NCBI GenBank assembly: GCA_964526035.1
Contig: CAZGKE010000169.1
Location: forward strand, 1-6,947
Origin: DAOMOD01 sp964526035
Lineage (GTDB): Bacteria > Pseudomonadota > Gammaproteobacteria > Xanthomonadales > BPKI01
Direction of reading: 5' to 3'
Length of the DNA: 6,947 nucleotides
The translations under genes were made by a program, and so were the position numbers. Within the stretch, counting starts at the first letter, position 1; the number at the start of each line of letters is the position of its first letter. Under the pieces are notes generated by a model, which did not search any database, was not told the origin of the DNA, and was given only the letters and a program-made list of their open reading frames with translations. Below, piece after piece: positions 1-6,892 of this stretch.

Positions 1-243
1 CACCGTGTAGCTTCCGGAGAATGCGTTGGCGGTCGCGGTGCTGCTCATGCGGCCATCGAAGTCGGTCGCCGCCGCGATCGGATCCAGCGCGGCCGATGCC
101 CCGCTGGCCGGCGCAACCAGGGATACCGTCACATCGGCGACTGCGCCGCCGAAGGCGTCGGTGACGCGGGCCACCAGCGGATCGGAGAACGCGGTATTGA
201 CCACGGCAGACTGCCCGTCACCGCTGAATGCCGCCAACGTGAC
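1..243 (-). other. Bacterial Ig-like domain, cut by window edge
   Basis: Residues about 1985-2065. The segments VVNTAFSDPLVARVTDAFGG, VTVSLVAPASGASA and TATANAFSGSYTV match the usual strand pattern of invasin/Big-1-like Ig domains (…PLVARVTDAFGNPV…VTF.AP.SGASA…T…GSYTVTA). In this class such domains often occur in tandem, so more copies and a C-terminal anchor may lie beyond position 1. That extension is inference. Confidence 0.75.
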
Positions 244-3200
244 TGCGCTGTTGTTGCCGCACAGCGGGCTGCCGATCGGATCGATACTGGTTGGACTGGC
301 CACCAGCAGGTTGATGGCCGGCGTACCGATCACCGGCGCGCCGCCGCCATACCAGTTGGAGCCGACCGTCAGGCCCTGGGCCATACCGTTGCGGACCTGG
401 CCACTGACCGCGTTGTGGAAGATGCGGATGTTGTCGTTCGGCGCCGGGCCGAAGAAATCCGCAGACGAAATGGCCGATGTGCTGCCGCTCAGCACGTTGC
501 ATATTGCGGTCAGGTCGATGGTGCGGTCAGAGATGAACAGCCCGCCTGTGGTGCCCGAAACGATATTGCCGCTCAGCGTGACGCCCTCGGTGCCGGTGAC
601 CACGAAGGCCGTGCCCGCGCCGAGCGCACCGCTGTCCATCACCACGTTGTCGATCAGCTCGACGCCGATGACTGCACCGTTCCCGCCGTTGACCTGCACT
701 GCACCGGACTGGATGCCGTCGAAGTGGTTGCCCTCGACCAACGCATCGCGGACCCCCTTGAACAGGATCACGCCGCGACCGTTGCTTGCGCCGCTGCCGC
801 GGATGTTGCGGAACAGGTTGTCGCGGATGACGTAGCCGAAGGCCGGATTGCCTTCGCCAGGCTCGGACAGGAATCCGGTACCGTCGATGATGTCGACGAG
901 GCGGTTGTTCAGCACCTCGATGTCGTTCCGGTTTGCACCGGTCGGCTCGATGGCTCGGCCGACCGCACCACTGATGGTGAAGCCGTCGAGCACTGCGCCG
1001 GTTGCGGCCAGCCGCACCGCAATGCCGGAAGCCGGGCTGATCACCGCCTCGCCGCCGCCGTCACGGCTTGCGTGGTGGCCGGCAATTCCTGCGAAAGGAC
1101 CTTCCACACGCAGCGACTTGTTGACCAGCACGTTTTCGGCGTAGCTGCCAGGGCCCACGCTGATGGTGTGGCCGGCAAGCGTCGCCGTGTCATTGATCGC
1201 CTCCGCGATCGAGCAATAGGTCATGCCGGTATCGACATTGACCACGCCCGCCTGCAGTCCGAGACCGGGGGGATCGCTGACGGTGCGCGACGCACCGAAG
1301 GCTGAGCCGCCGTCCACCGTGTTGTCACCGACGAAGCTGCACGTTTCCTGCGCATTGCCGCGCGAGAAGAAGTCGTTGCTGGCGTTCTGGTCGCTGTCGC
1401 CGGGATGGCCGTCGTTGCCAGCCTGCAGCTGGGTGGGTACATCGTTGCCGTCGAGCACGTTGTCGAACACGCGGTGGCCGTTGCCTTCGGCAACGATGCC
1501 GAAGCCGTCGTTGGCGCTCGGCTGGCTCCAGCCGCTCACCGTGTTGTTGCGTACCACCACGCCGGTGGGCACATCGACGTTGCCTGCGAGCACACCGCGT
1601 CGAAACACCGCGATGCCCGCCAGATCGCGCGCATCGACCGGCCCAAGGGCATCCAGCGTCACCTGGTTGTTGGCGACCACGATGGCGCCATCCGGCAGCG
1701 AGATGAGCGGGTTGCCAAGATCAATATCGGCTACGTCCGCACCGCTGCCGTCGGGCAGCTTGATTTCGATGCCGTAGCGCCCGCGATTGACCACCACGTT
1801 GTCGTGGATCAGGTTGGCGCCGTCACCGGCGGTCAGTCCGACCACGCCGATGCCGTTGTCGCCAGTGTTGGTGATGACGTTGCCGCTGATGCGCACGCCC
1901 GAGGCGCGACCGTCCTGCAGCTCGATGCCGCAGCAGCCGGTGAGATCACGCACGATGTTGTCGACGATGCTGATGCGGCGCTTGAGGCCATTCCACACCA
2001 CGATGCCGCGCGCACCCGACGCCACCACTTCGCTGTCGCGGATGGTGAGGTCTTCGAGGCCGGCCAATCCGTTGAAGTAGATGCCGCCCTTGCCACCGCC
2101 GGCCTGGCAGTTCTCCACCAGCACGGAATCGACGAGCGAGCGGTGGTTGGCGTTGGCGCCTTCAATGCAGGCGTTGTTGAAGTTCTGCACCACCAGACTG
2201 CGGATGGTCGTGTCGGTACGTCCCGACGGCATGAAGATGCCCTGCTGGGCGCTGGTCACCGGCGAGCCGACCGGCCCGGTGGTGCCCTCGATCACGGTGT
2301 CTGTGCCGATCCCTTCGATGGTGAGTCCGTCCTTGCTCACCACGACGTTCTCGGCGTAGATGCCCGACCCGCCGCGCAGGGTTTCGCCACCGGTCGTGCC
2401 GGCATCCGCGATGGCTGCATTGAAGGTGGCGAACAGCGCGCTGTCGCCCACCCGCAGGACCGGGTCATTGATGAACTCGGTACCCGCGATCTCGCCGCCC
2501 GTAACGATCACCACCGGCTGGGTGCCACGCAGGTTCGACTGCTCCACGCCGGTGATGCTGGCGTCGAGGCCGATGAAGCTGTTGTCGGAACATGCCTCGA
2601 TCGGCTCATAGCCACTGTTGGCGGTATCGTCGAATACGGTGACGCCGTAGCTCTGCGTGCCGCCGGATGCGGTGTCCTCGAAGCTGCTGCCGCAGATCAC
2701 CACGCCGGCAAGGATCGTGCCGGGGCGCGCGCGCACCGCGATGCCGTTGCGATTGAGCGCATTGCTGCTGCCATTGTCGCGGAACAGCGAGTCGCTGACG
2801 GTGAAGCCGGCGATGGCGCTGCCGGCGCCGCCGGTCTTCAACCAGATGCCGCCGCCGAAAGCGCTGGCATCGGCGCTGTCGTTGCCGATGAACTGCGAGT
2901 TGGCCACGCTCCAGTCAACGATCTGTCCGTTGCCGCTGGCGCTGGCCCCGAACAGGATGATCCCGGATCCGTTGTCCTCGAACAGGCAGCCGTCGAAGCT
3001 GACGTCGGACGCGGTCGTGGTCGTCGACGTGCGCACCGCCACGGTGTTGCCACTGAAACGGCAATCTGGACCCGCGAAGGCGATGTCGGCGATTCCGGCG
3101 CCGACCAGGTTGACGCCATTGCCGCTGTTGCCGTCGAAGGCCACGCCCTCAAAGCGCAGGTGTTCGCGACCGCCGCCCAGCGCCAGGCCATCACCGGTCG

Positions 3201-6195
3201 GGTTGCTGACCGCGAAGTCGCGGAACAGGATGGGATCGCCAGCGGTACCGGAGGCCGTCACCACCAGCGCACCCTCGATGACCGTGGTGTTGGTGGAGCC
3301 GTTGCCGATCAGGGCGAGCGGTTTGGCCACCGCGACCGATTCGGCGAATGTGCCGGAAGCCACATACACGCTGCCGCCACTCTCCACCGCGGCGATGCCG
3401 TCGGCGATGGTGGCGAAGGCATCGATACCGGCATAAACGGTCTGGCCGTTCACAGCCGGATCGTTGTGATTGAACGTGAGCGGATCACCATAGGCGGCAC
3501 TCGCGAAGGCGGCGTCCACAAAGGTCACCGGCTGCGTCGCCGCAAAACCGTAGTCGACCAGACCGAGGTCGCCATCGGAGCGCTGGTCCTGAGTGCGCGA
3601 AAGCAGCTGGTTGCGCTCGCCGGCGTCCATGTCGGCGGTTGCCACGCCCTGGAAGCTGTTGTGCTGGGCCGCCACGTTGCCCGCGAACTTGACCACCGGG
3701 GTGCCCGGCATCGACGGGTTGATCGGCACGTACAGCGCGGCCAGCGGGCAGGGCGCCGCGTTGCTGCTGGCACACTCGAAGTTGCCGAGTTCGAAATAGC
3801 GGGCGAAGTCGCCGCTGAAGTCATTGGCTTCGCCGGCACCGGGGCCGCCGAACACGATGGCGCCGTAGTAGCCGCCGACCGGCGCGCCCTGAGCATTGTC
3901 GTTGAGGAAGCGAATGGCGCTGCCGCCCGGCACGTCGCCCGCGTTGAAGGTGTTGCCGCGCGCCATCAGCTGCAGAGACTGCGGCAGCGGCAACGGCGGC
4001 GTGGCGTTGCTGAACAGCTCCTTGTTGCTCAGCACCAGGTGCACGAAGCTCGACGAGCCGTCGCGCGGCGTGAACTCGTTGTCCTCCAGCGTGACGCCCG
4101 GGAAGTTCTGCACCAGCACGCCATGCTCGTGGCCGGCGAAGGTGTTGCCGGCAACACGCAGGCTCGCCCCGGTCGCATTGCTGATCAGGCGCATGGCGGA
4201 GAAATCGCCGGCAGGAATCGGCGCCGGCGGCGGTGTCAGCGGCTGGAACAGGTTGTCGAGAATTTCGATGGCGCCGGCGCTGGCCTCGGGCGTGGTGATC
4301 TGGACACCAAAACCGCGAAGGGTGTTGCCGGCGATCACCAGATCGCCACCGCGAACTTCGCGGGCAATGACGTCGTGGTTGGTCGACACGATATCGTTGC
4401 CCTGTCCCGGGAGATCGCCGCCGATGACGCCGTGGCCGGAATCGATGGCCACACCGGCACGGAAGGCGGTCGGGTTGGGACTGCCGGGATCGAAGCCGAT
4501 GGTGTTGCCCTGGGCCACGAGCGACGCGCCGGACGGACCGGAGCCGCTGACCGAGATGGCATTGGTACGGCCGTACGTCGAACTCGCGCCCAGCGACCGG
4601 CGCTGCACGAATTCGCTGTCCAGCACGCGCAAACCGCTGCAGCCACTGTTGCAGAGCACCGCCTCGGCGACAAAGCTGCGGTCGACGTTGAAGCGCAGGT
4701 CTTCGATGCTCACGTCGACGGCGCCGTTGACGTGGATCAGCACCTGGTTGGTCGCACCGCTGAAGCGGTCGAACACCGGGCGCGTCAAGCCATCGCCAAC
4801 AATGCGCAAGCCGTCCTTGCCGGGGCCGATGACCGCACCGCCGGCGTAGATACCGCTGGCCACGAAAATGGTGTTGCCGACATCGGCCTGGTCGACTGCA
4901 TACTGGAGGGTCTGGCAGGGTGCCGTCGGCTCGCTGCAGTCACCGGTGTCGACGCCAGACGGCGCGACAAAGCGCTCGGGTCGGATCCACGCCACGGCAT
5001 ATGCTTCAAGCGTTTCTCCATGCGACTCGACGCCGCCCGCGGCGTTTGCTGGAGCACCCTGGTAAGCGAGGAACTGGCCGCTCGGCTCCTGCAGGGAAAC
5101 AATGAATTCGAACCCCTGGTTGATCTGGCTTCGGTAACTTGCCGGATCCAGGGCGAACAGTGCCTGCATGGCGAACGCCGTGGTCTGGCTGCTGGCATTG
5201 GCATCGTCCAGCGCGGTAGCGCTGCCGACCACAAAGCCGCCACCCGGTGTCTGGAATCCCAGCAACAAAGCGGCGAGATCGGTGTTGTTGCTGGCCGAGG
5301 CCCAGGGACCGCTGGTCGGATTCAACTGCACGCCGGTTTCAGCTGCAGCCCAGAGACCCCCGGCAAGCCCGATCACATCGTAGATCGCGGAACCCGTGTC
5401 GGCCGTTTCCAGGCTGACAAGTATGGCGCTCAGGAGCGCATCGCGCGCCGTCATCTCGCCGGCAAGGTGCGCAGCGATGGCGTTTTTCGAAAGGTCCCAG
5501 GCGACAAGCTCGGGAATGCCGCTGCCTGTACGGCTGGCGAGCACGAGGGCCGCATAGCCCGCGGCATCGAGATCCTCGGCCGCACCGTACGTGCCCGCCG
5601 CCAGGCGATCCCAGAAGTCGCTCTGCACCAAAGCCGCGTAGGCCGGGTTGCCGCTGGCCGTGGAAAGTTCGATCAGGAACAGGGGATCATGCGAGGCGAA
5701 GCGGAAGCCACCGTGAGCGAACTGGAAATCGGCGAGACATGCATTGCCTGCCAGTCGGCAGTCGCCATTGGCCACGGCCGCAGCGAGATGCGCGGCGTCA
5801 CCGGTATGCAGGAAAGCCTTGAGCCAGCCACGCGCTGAAGCGCCCTGGGTGTTGGCGAATGCGCCGCCGCCCGGCGTCCACGGCAGCGCGCCGCTGGGGA
5901 GCTGCTCGGAGATCATCCAGTCCGAAGCCGACTGGAGTGCGGAAACGTTGCCGGCGCGGATGCCGGGGGTACTGTCTGGCCGTGCTCGCCCCGAACCCTC
6001 AGCGATGGTCGGCAAAGGCAGGAGGCCCAGCTCACTTTCCGACGCCGAAACCGACGGCGTGAAAACGAGGAGGCACAGGAGAATCAAGGCTGTCGAACCG
6101 ATCCATCCCGGCTTGCCAAAGCCAATGTGCCTGCTACGTACACCAGTCTGGTCGGCCGGCACCCACACCCCAACTTCCAAAGACGCAAACGTCAT
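1..6195 (-). CDS. Giant exported protein: alpha/alpha-toroid domain, four parallel beta-helix modules, Ig-like domain (3' end outside window)
   Basis: The minus-strand frame is open for 2065 codons from ATG 6195 to the window edge, so the C-terminus is missing. Residues (from that ATG): signal peptide about 1-51; alpha/alpha-toroid domain about 66-408; DUF1565/pectate-lyase-like beta-helices at about 409-905, 906-1240, 1241-1645 and 1646-1984; Ig-like domain from about 1985. The beta-helix call rests on more than 25 turn motifs of the type GNxF/DNxV (GNTF, DNLF, DNEF, GNVI, DNVV, NNTV, GNHF, GNIV), regularly spaced as in PbH1 rungs, and on four cap motifs of the form G-x-Y/F-A-E-N-V. Cysteines recur, often in close pairs, as expected for an oxidised extracytoplasmic protein. 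No enzymatic active site was recognised. Proteins of this style are known as secreted or surface proteins of Gram-negative bacteria; an adhesive or polysaccharide-binding role is inference. No adjacent gene helps. Start choice is discussed under the ribosome-binding sites. Confidence 0.93.
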   Translation of the reverse strand, partial: MTFASLEVGVWVPADQTGVRSRHIGFGKPGWIGSTALILLCLLVFTPSVSASESELGLLPLPTIAEGSGRARPDSTPGIRAGNVSALQSASDWMISEQLPSGALPWTPGGGAFANTQGASARGWLKAFLHTGDAAHLAAAVANGDCRLAGNACLADFQFAHGGFRFASHDPLFLIELSTASGNPAYAALVQSDFWDRLAAGTYGAAEDLDAAGYAALVLASRTGSGIPELVAWDLSKNAIAAHLAGEMTARDALLSAILVSLETADTGSAIYDVIGLAGGLWAAAETGVQLNPTSGPWASASNNTDLAALLLGFQTPGGGFVVGSATALDDANASSQTTAFAMQALFALDPASYRSQINQGFEFIVSLQEPSGQFLAYQGAPANAAGGVESHGETLEAYAVAWIRPERFVAPSGVDTGDCSEPTAPCQTLQYAVDQADVGNTIFVASGIYAGGAVIGPGKDGLRIVGDGLTRPVFDRFSGATNQVLIHVNGAVDVSIEDLRFNVDRSFVAEAVLCNSGCSGLRVLDSEFVQRRSLGASSTYGRTNAISVSGSGPSGASLVAQGNTIGFDPGSPNPTAFRAGVAIDSGHGVIGGDLPGQGNDIVSTNHDVIAREVRGGDLVIAGNTLRGFGVQITTPEASAGAIEILDNLFQPLTPPPAPIPAGDFSAMRLISNATGASLRVAGNTFAGHEHGVLVQNFPGVTLEDNEFTPRDGSSSFVHLVLSNKELFSNATPPLPLPQSLQLMARGNTFNAGDVPGGSAIRFLNDNAQGAPVGGYYGAIVFGGPGAGEANDFSGDFARYFELGNFECASSNAAPCPLAALYVPINPSMPGTPVVKFAGNVAAQHNSFQGVATADMDAGERNQLLSRTQDQRSDGDLGLVDYGFAATQPVTFVDAAFASAAYGDPLTFNHNDPAVNGQTVYAGIDAFATIADGIAAVESGGSVYVASGTFAESVAVAKPLALIGNGSTNTTVIEGALVVTASGTAGDPILFRDFAVSNPTGDGLALGGGREHLRFEGVAFDGNSGNGVNLVGAGIADIAFAGPDCRFSGNTVAVRTSTTTTASDVSFDGCLFEDNGSGIILFGASASGNGQIVDWSVANSQFIGNDSADASAFGGGIWLKTGGAGSAIAGFTVSDSLFRDNGSSNALNRNGIAVRARPGTILAGVVICGSSFEDTASGGTQSYGVTVFDDTANSGYEPIEACSDNSFIGLDASITGVEQSNLRGTQPVVIVTGGEIAGTEFINDPVLRVGDSALFATFNAAIADAGTTGGETLRGGSGIYAENVVVSKDGLTIEGIGTDTVIEGTTGPVGSPVTSAQQGIFMPSGRTDTTIRSLVVQNFNNACIEGANANHRSLVDSVLVENCQAGGGKGGIYFNGLAGLEDLTIRDSEVVASGARGIVVWNGLKRRISIVDNIVRDLTGCCGIELQDGRASGVRISGNVITNTGDNGIGVVGLTAGDGANLIHDNVVVNRGRYGIEIKLPDGSGADVADIDLGNPLISLPDGAIVVANNQVTLDALGPVDARDLAGIAVFRRGVLAGNVDVPTGVVVRNNTVSGWSQPSANDGFGIVAEGNGHRVFDNVLDGNDVPTQLQAGNDGHPGDSDQNASNDFFSRGNAQETCSFVGDNTVDGGSAFGASRTVSDPPGLGLQAGVVNVDTGMTYCSIAEAINDTATLAGHTISVGPGSYAENVLVNKSLRVEGPFAGIAGHHASRDGGGEAVISPASGIAVRLAATGAVLDGFTISGAVGRAIEPTGANRNDIEVLNNRLVDIIDGTGFLSEPGEGNPAFGYVIRDNLFRNIRGSGASNGRGVILFKGVRDALVEGNHFDGIQSGAVQVNGGNGAVIGVELIDNVVMDSGALGAGTAFVVTGTEGVTLSGNIVSGTTGGLFISDRTIDLTAICNVLSGSTSAISSADFFGPAPNDNIRIFHNAVSGQVRNGMAQGLTVGSNWYGGGAPVIGTPAINLLVASPTSIDPIGSPLCGNNSAVTLAAFSGDGQSAVVNTAFSDPLVARVTDAFGGAVADVTVSLVAPASGASAALDPIAAATDFDGRMSSTATANAFSGSYTV
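244..1260 (-). other. Beta-helix module 4
   Basis: Residues about 1646-1984. Entry is MTYCSIAEAIND (1658-1669) and the cap is GPGSYAENVLVNKSLRVEG (1681-1699), close to the cap of module 3. Rungs contain NNRL, DNLF, GNHF, DNVV, GNIV, CNVL and HNAV. It closes with GSNWYGGG, a form of the NWWG-type motif that commonly ends such helices, followed by SPTSIDPIGSPLCG. Confidence 0.72.
1261..2475 (-). other. Beta-helix module 3
   Basis: Residues about 1241-1645. Entry is FATFNAAIADAG (1255-1266) and the cap is GSGIYAENVVVSKDGL (about 1276-1291), the same layout as modules 1, 2 and 4. Rungs contain DNIV, GNVI, DNVV, NNQV, NNTV, DNVL and DNTV. Cysteines include an adjacent pair in LTGCCGIE. An Asp/Asn-rich loop (GNDGHPGDSDQNASNDF) interrupts the late rungs and could bind metal; that is inference. 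Confidence 0.7.
2476..3480 (-). other. Beta-helix module 2
   Basis: Residues about 906-1240. It opens with a linker (DPAVNGQTVYAG), then FATIADGIAAVESGG (927-941) and the cap ASGTFAES (946-953). Rungs contain DGNS, SGNTV, EDNGSG, GNDSAD, RDNGSS and DNSFIG. The helix appears to close at SNLRGTQPVVIVTGGEIAG, after which a new entry segment begins. Confidence 0.7.
3481..4971 (-). other. Beta-helix module 1 (DUF1565/pectate-lyase-like)
   Basis: Residues about 409-905. It opens with FVAPSGVDTGDCSEPTAPCQ (409-428), a typical DUF1565-type entry with a Cys420/Cys427 pair, followed by LQYAVDQA and the cap G-I-Y-A-G-G (448-453). Rungs follow with turn motifs such as GNTI, GNTL, DNLF, GNTF, DNEF and GNTF. 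It is the longest of the four modules. It ends with an Asp-rich strand, SDGDLGLVDYG, before the linker into module 2. Confidence 0.75.
4972..6000 (-). other. N-terminal alpha/alpha-toroid (terpenoid cyclase/prenyltransferase-like) domain
   Basis: Residues about 66-408 are Ala/Leu-rich helices alternating with Gly-rich turns. The first recognisable repeat is ALQSASDWMISEQLPSGALP; the last ones include LLLGFQTPGGGF, SSQTTAFAMQALFALD and FEFIVSLQEPSGQF. The pattern of helix, then Q-x-P/S-G-G/x-F, then the next helix, is that of the toroid fold used by prenyltransferase beta subunits, squalene cyclases and complement-like proteins. I see no DxDD cyclase motif and cannot identify a D/C/H zinc triad, so a structural or binding role is more likely than catalysis. 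The assignment is by pattern only. Confidence 0.65.
6043..6195 (-). other. Signal peptide with long N-region
   Basis: Residues 1-51 from ATG 6195. A basic stretch (RSRHIGFGK, about 20-28) precedes a hydrophobic core (TALILLCLLVF, about 35-45), then TPSVSA followed by SESE. This is a good signal peptidase I site after Ala51 (V-S-A). The roughly 33-residue segment before the core is longer than usual for a Sec signal, so the true start may be downstream (GTG codons at residues 10 and 12) or the signal may be an extended type. Export to the periplasm or beyond is well supported; the exact cleavage is inference. Confidence 0.8.
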
Positions 6196-6202
6196 CATGC
6201 AA

Positions 6203-6206
6203 CTCC
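6203..6206 (-). promoter_or_regulatory. Shine-Dalgarno GGAG for the chosen start
   Basis: GGAG lies 7 nt before ATG 6195-6193 and 4 nt before the adjacent ATG 6198-6196. The 7-nt spacing favours the second ATG. Initiation at either changes the protein by one residue. Confidence 0.5.
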
Positions 6207-6231
6207 AAGGGAATAGACCTGGATTCCGACG

Positions 6232-6244
6232 CATGGACCTCCCC
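6232..6244 (-). promoter_or_regulatory. Alternative start: GGGGAGGT plus in-frame ATG
   Basis: GGGGAGGT (6244-6237) is the strongest anti-16S match in the leader, but it ends only 2 nt before the ATG at 6234-6232, which is close. This ATG is in the same frame as the big gene and would add 13 residues (MRRNPGLFPWSCM). An in-frame TAG at 6258-6256 sets the upstream limit. It would lengthen an already long signal-peptide N-region, so I rank it second. Confidence 0.35.
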
Positions 6245-6309
6245 GTAGAGCCCCGCTAGCGTCCCAGATTCGGCACCGGCATCGCCGTCGCCCTGAAAAT
6301 CAGGCGGGT

Positions 6310-6338
6310 AATGTCACCGCATCGGGGACGACAGGCAA
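6310..6338 (-). promoter_or_regulatory. Weak candidate sigma-70 promoter for the big gene
   Basis: TTGCCT (6338-6333) and GACATT (6315-6310) are separated by exactly 17 bp, about 105 nt before the chosen start. The -10 box matches only half of the consensus, so this is tentative. Confidence 0.15.
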
Positions 6339-6560
6339 GACTTGCAATGTCGCGCAAGAGCTGCGCGTGCCGTCGCCGAACTGACTGTTTACGAACCTGT
6401 ACGGCGATCGGCCAACAGGCGCGCGGCGGAGAGGCCGAAACAGACTTGCGACCACCGTTCTGGTGACAGTTGAAAACAATTGCAAAACAGGGATCGAGGG
6501 CACAGCAAATAGCGCCTGCGGATGCGGCAAACGCGGTGGGCGCGTCAATCGAGGCGCTTT

Positions 6561-6580
6561 TCGCGGCTTTCGCCGCTCCT
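6561..6580 (-). repeat. REP hairpin, left copy (inverted)
   Basis: On the minus strand it reads AGGAGCGGCGAAAGCCGCGA, identical over 20 bases to the copy at 6640-6659 in the opposite orientation. Its core GCGGC-GAAA-GCCGC forms a 5-bp stem with a GNRA-type loop. The base context before the core is CCAG rather than GTAG, so the foot looks degenerate. Confidence 0.8.
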
Positions 6581-6637
6581 GGATGAAGCGGCGAGCGGTG
6601 CTCTTTGCGCGACAAGCCAATGTGTACCGCACCCCCT

Positions 6638-6659
6638 GTAGGAGCGGCGAAAGCCGCGA
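6638..6659 (+). repeat. REP hairpin, right copy, GTAG class
   Basis: GTAG (6638-6641) directly leads into the hairpin core GCGGC-GAAA-GCCGC (6644-6657). A GTAG foot plus short palindrome is the hallmark of REPs mobilised by RAYT (TnpA-REP) transposases and of the SMAG elements of Stenotrophomonas. Together with the inverted copy 59 bp away it forms a paired, BIME-like unit. No RAYT gene is in the window. Confidence 0.8.
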
Positions 6660-6701
6660 TCAGACCCTCACACTGAGCGCGCGGCTTGCCTTGGGCGTGC
6701 T

Positions 6702-6725
6702 CCTTCCTCCGCCTGCGGGGGAAGG
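6702..6725. repeat. GC-rich hairpin A
   Basis: The arms CCTTCCTCCGC (6702-6712) and GCGGGGGAAGG (6715-6725) pair almost perfectly, with one T-G wobble and a CCTG tetraloop if the innermost pair opens. No T-tract follows on either strand, so a classical intrinsic terminator is not supported. Confidence 0.65.
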
Positions 6726-6801
6726 TTGGGATGGGGTGCTCTTGGTTGCGACTTCGAAGCTGGCACGGTTCCCCCCGGCTTCGAGCCGCCCCCTCCCCTG
6801 C

Positions 6802-6825
6802 CCCTCCCCCGCAGGCGGAGGAGGG
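6802..6825. repeat. GC-rich hairpin B, same design as A
   Basis: The arms CCCTCCCCCGC (6802-6812) and GCGGAGGAGGG (6815-6825) pair with a single C/A mismatch around a loop CAGG. Length, loop size and the CCGC/GCGG centre match hairpin A, in the complementary loop orientation (CCTG versus CAGG), so A and B look like inverted copies of one repeat family. Confidence 0.65.
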
Positions 6826-6853
6826 AAAAGAAAGCTGCCCGCTCCCCTGCCTC

Positions 6854-6871
6854 TCCCCCGTCGGCGGGGGA
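6854..6871. repeat. GC-rich hairpin C
   Basis: TCCCCCG and CGGGGGA form a perfect 7-bp stem around TCGG. The flanking CCCCTGCCTCTCCCCCG resembles the flank of hairpin B (CCCCTGCCCCTCCCCCG), supporting B and C as direct copies. Confidence 0.6.
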
Positions 6872-6892
6872 TGGAAATGGAGCAACTCCGCG

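Noticed and set aside
26..835. Plus-strand open frames opposite the gene, such as 26-835, 2657-3436 and 3896-4849
   Set aside because: Low-complexity Pro/Ser/Thr/Ala/Arg-rich translations without a fold, overlapping the minus-strand gene; typical shadow frames in GC-rich DNA.
1405..5838. A 1477-codon open frame on the plus strand, and a 296-codon one in the same frame at 415-1305
   Set aside because: Both lie exactly antiparallel and in register with the minus-strand gene. A stop in this frame needs a TTA, CTA or TCA codon in the real gene, and these are rare at this GC content. The translation is rich in His/Val/Ala/Asp/Arg with no domain, while the minus strand gives a clear signal peptide, repeats and known folds.
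6043..6195. Lipoprotein signal, from the Cys in LILLCLLVF
   Set aside because: The Cys is inside the hydrophobic core, the preceding residues (ILL) do not fit a lipobox, and a good signal peptidase I site (VSA) follows.
6466..6490. AT-rich patch (around TTTTGCAATTGTTTTCAA on the minus strand) as a promoter or operator
   Set aside because: It contains a CAATTG palindrome and a TTGCAA box, but no acceptable -10 element at 16-18 bp on either strand.
6561..6659. CRISPR array or integron attC site
   Set aside because: Only two copies, in opposite orientation, with a short hairpin core and a GTAG foot; this fits REP elements, not regularly spaced direct repeats or attC structure.
6702..6725. Rho-independent terminator
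   Set aside because: The stem is strong but no T-run follows it on either strand.
6256..6885. 209-codon minus-strand frame directly upstream of and in frame with the big gene
   Set aside because: It runs through both REP copies and hairpins A and B, its composition is unlike a protein, and it ends at a TAG (6258-6256) before the big gene. I considered an ancestral longer N-terminus broken by this stop, but nothing in the translation resembles a domain.
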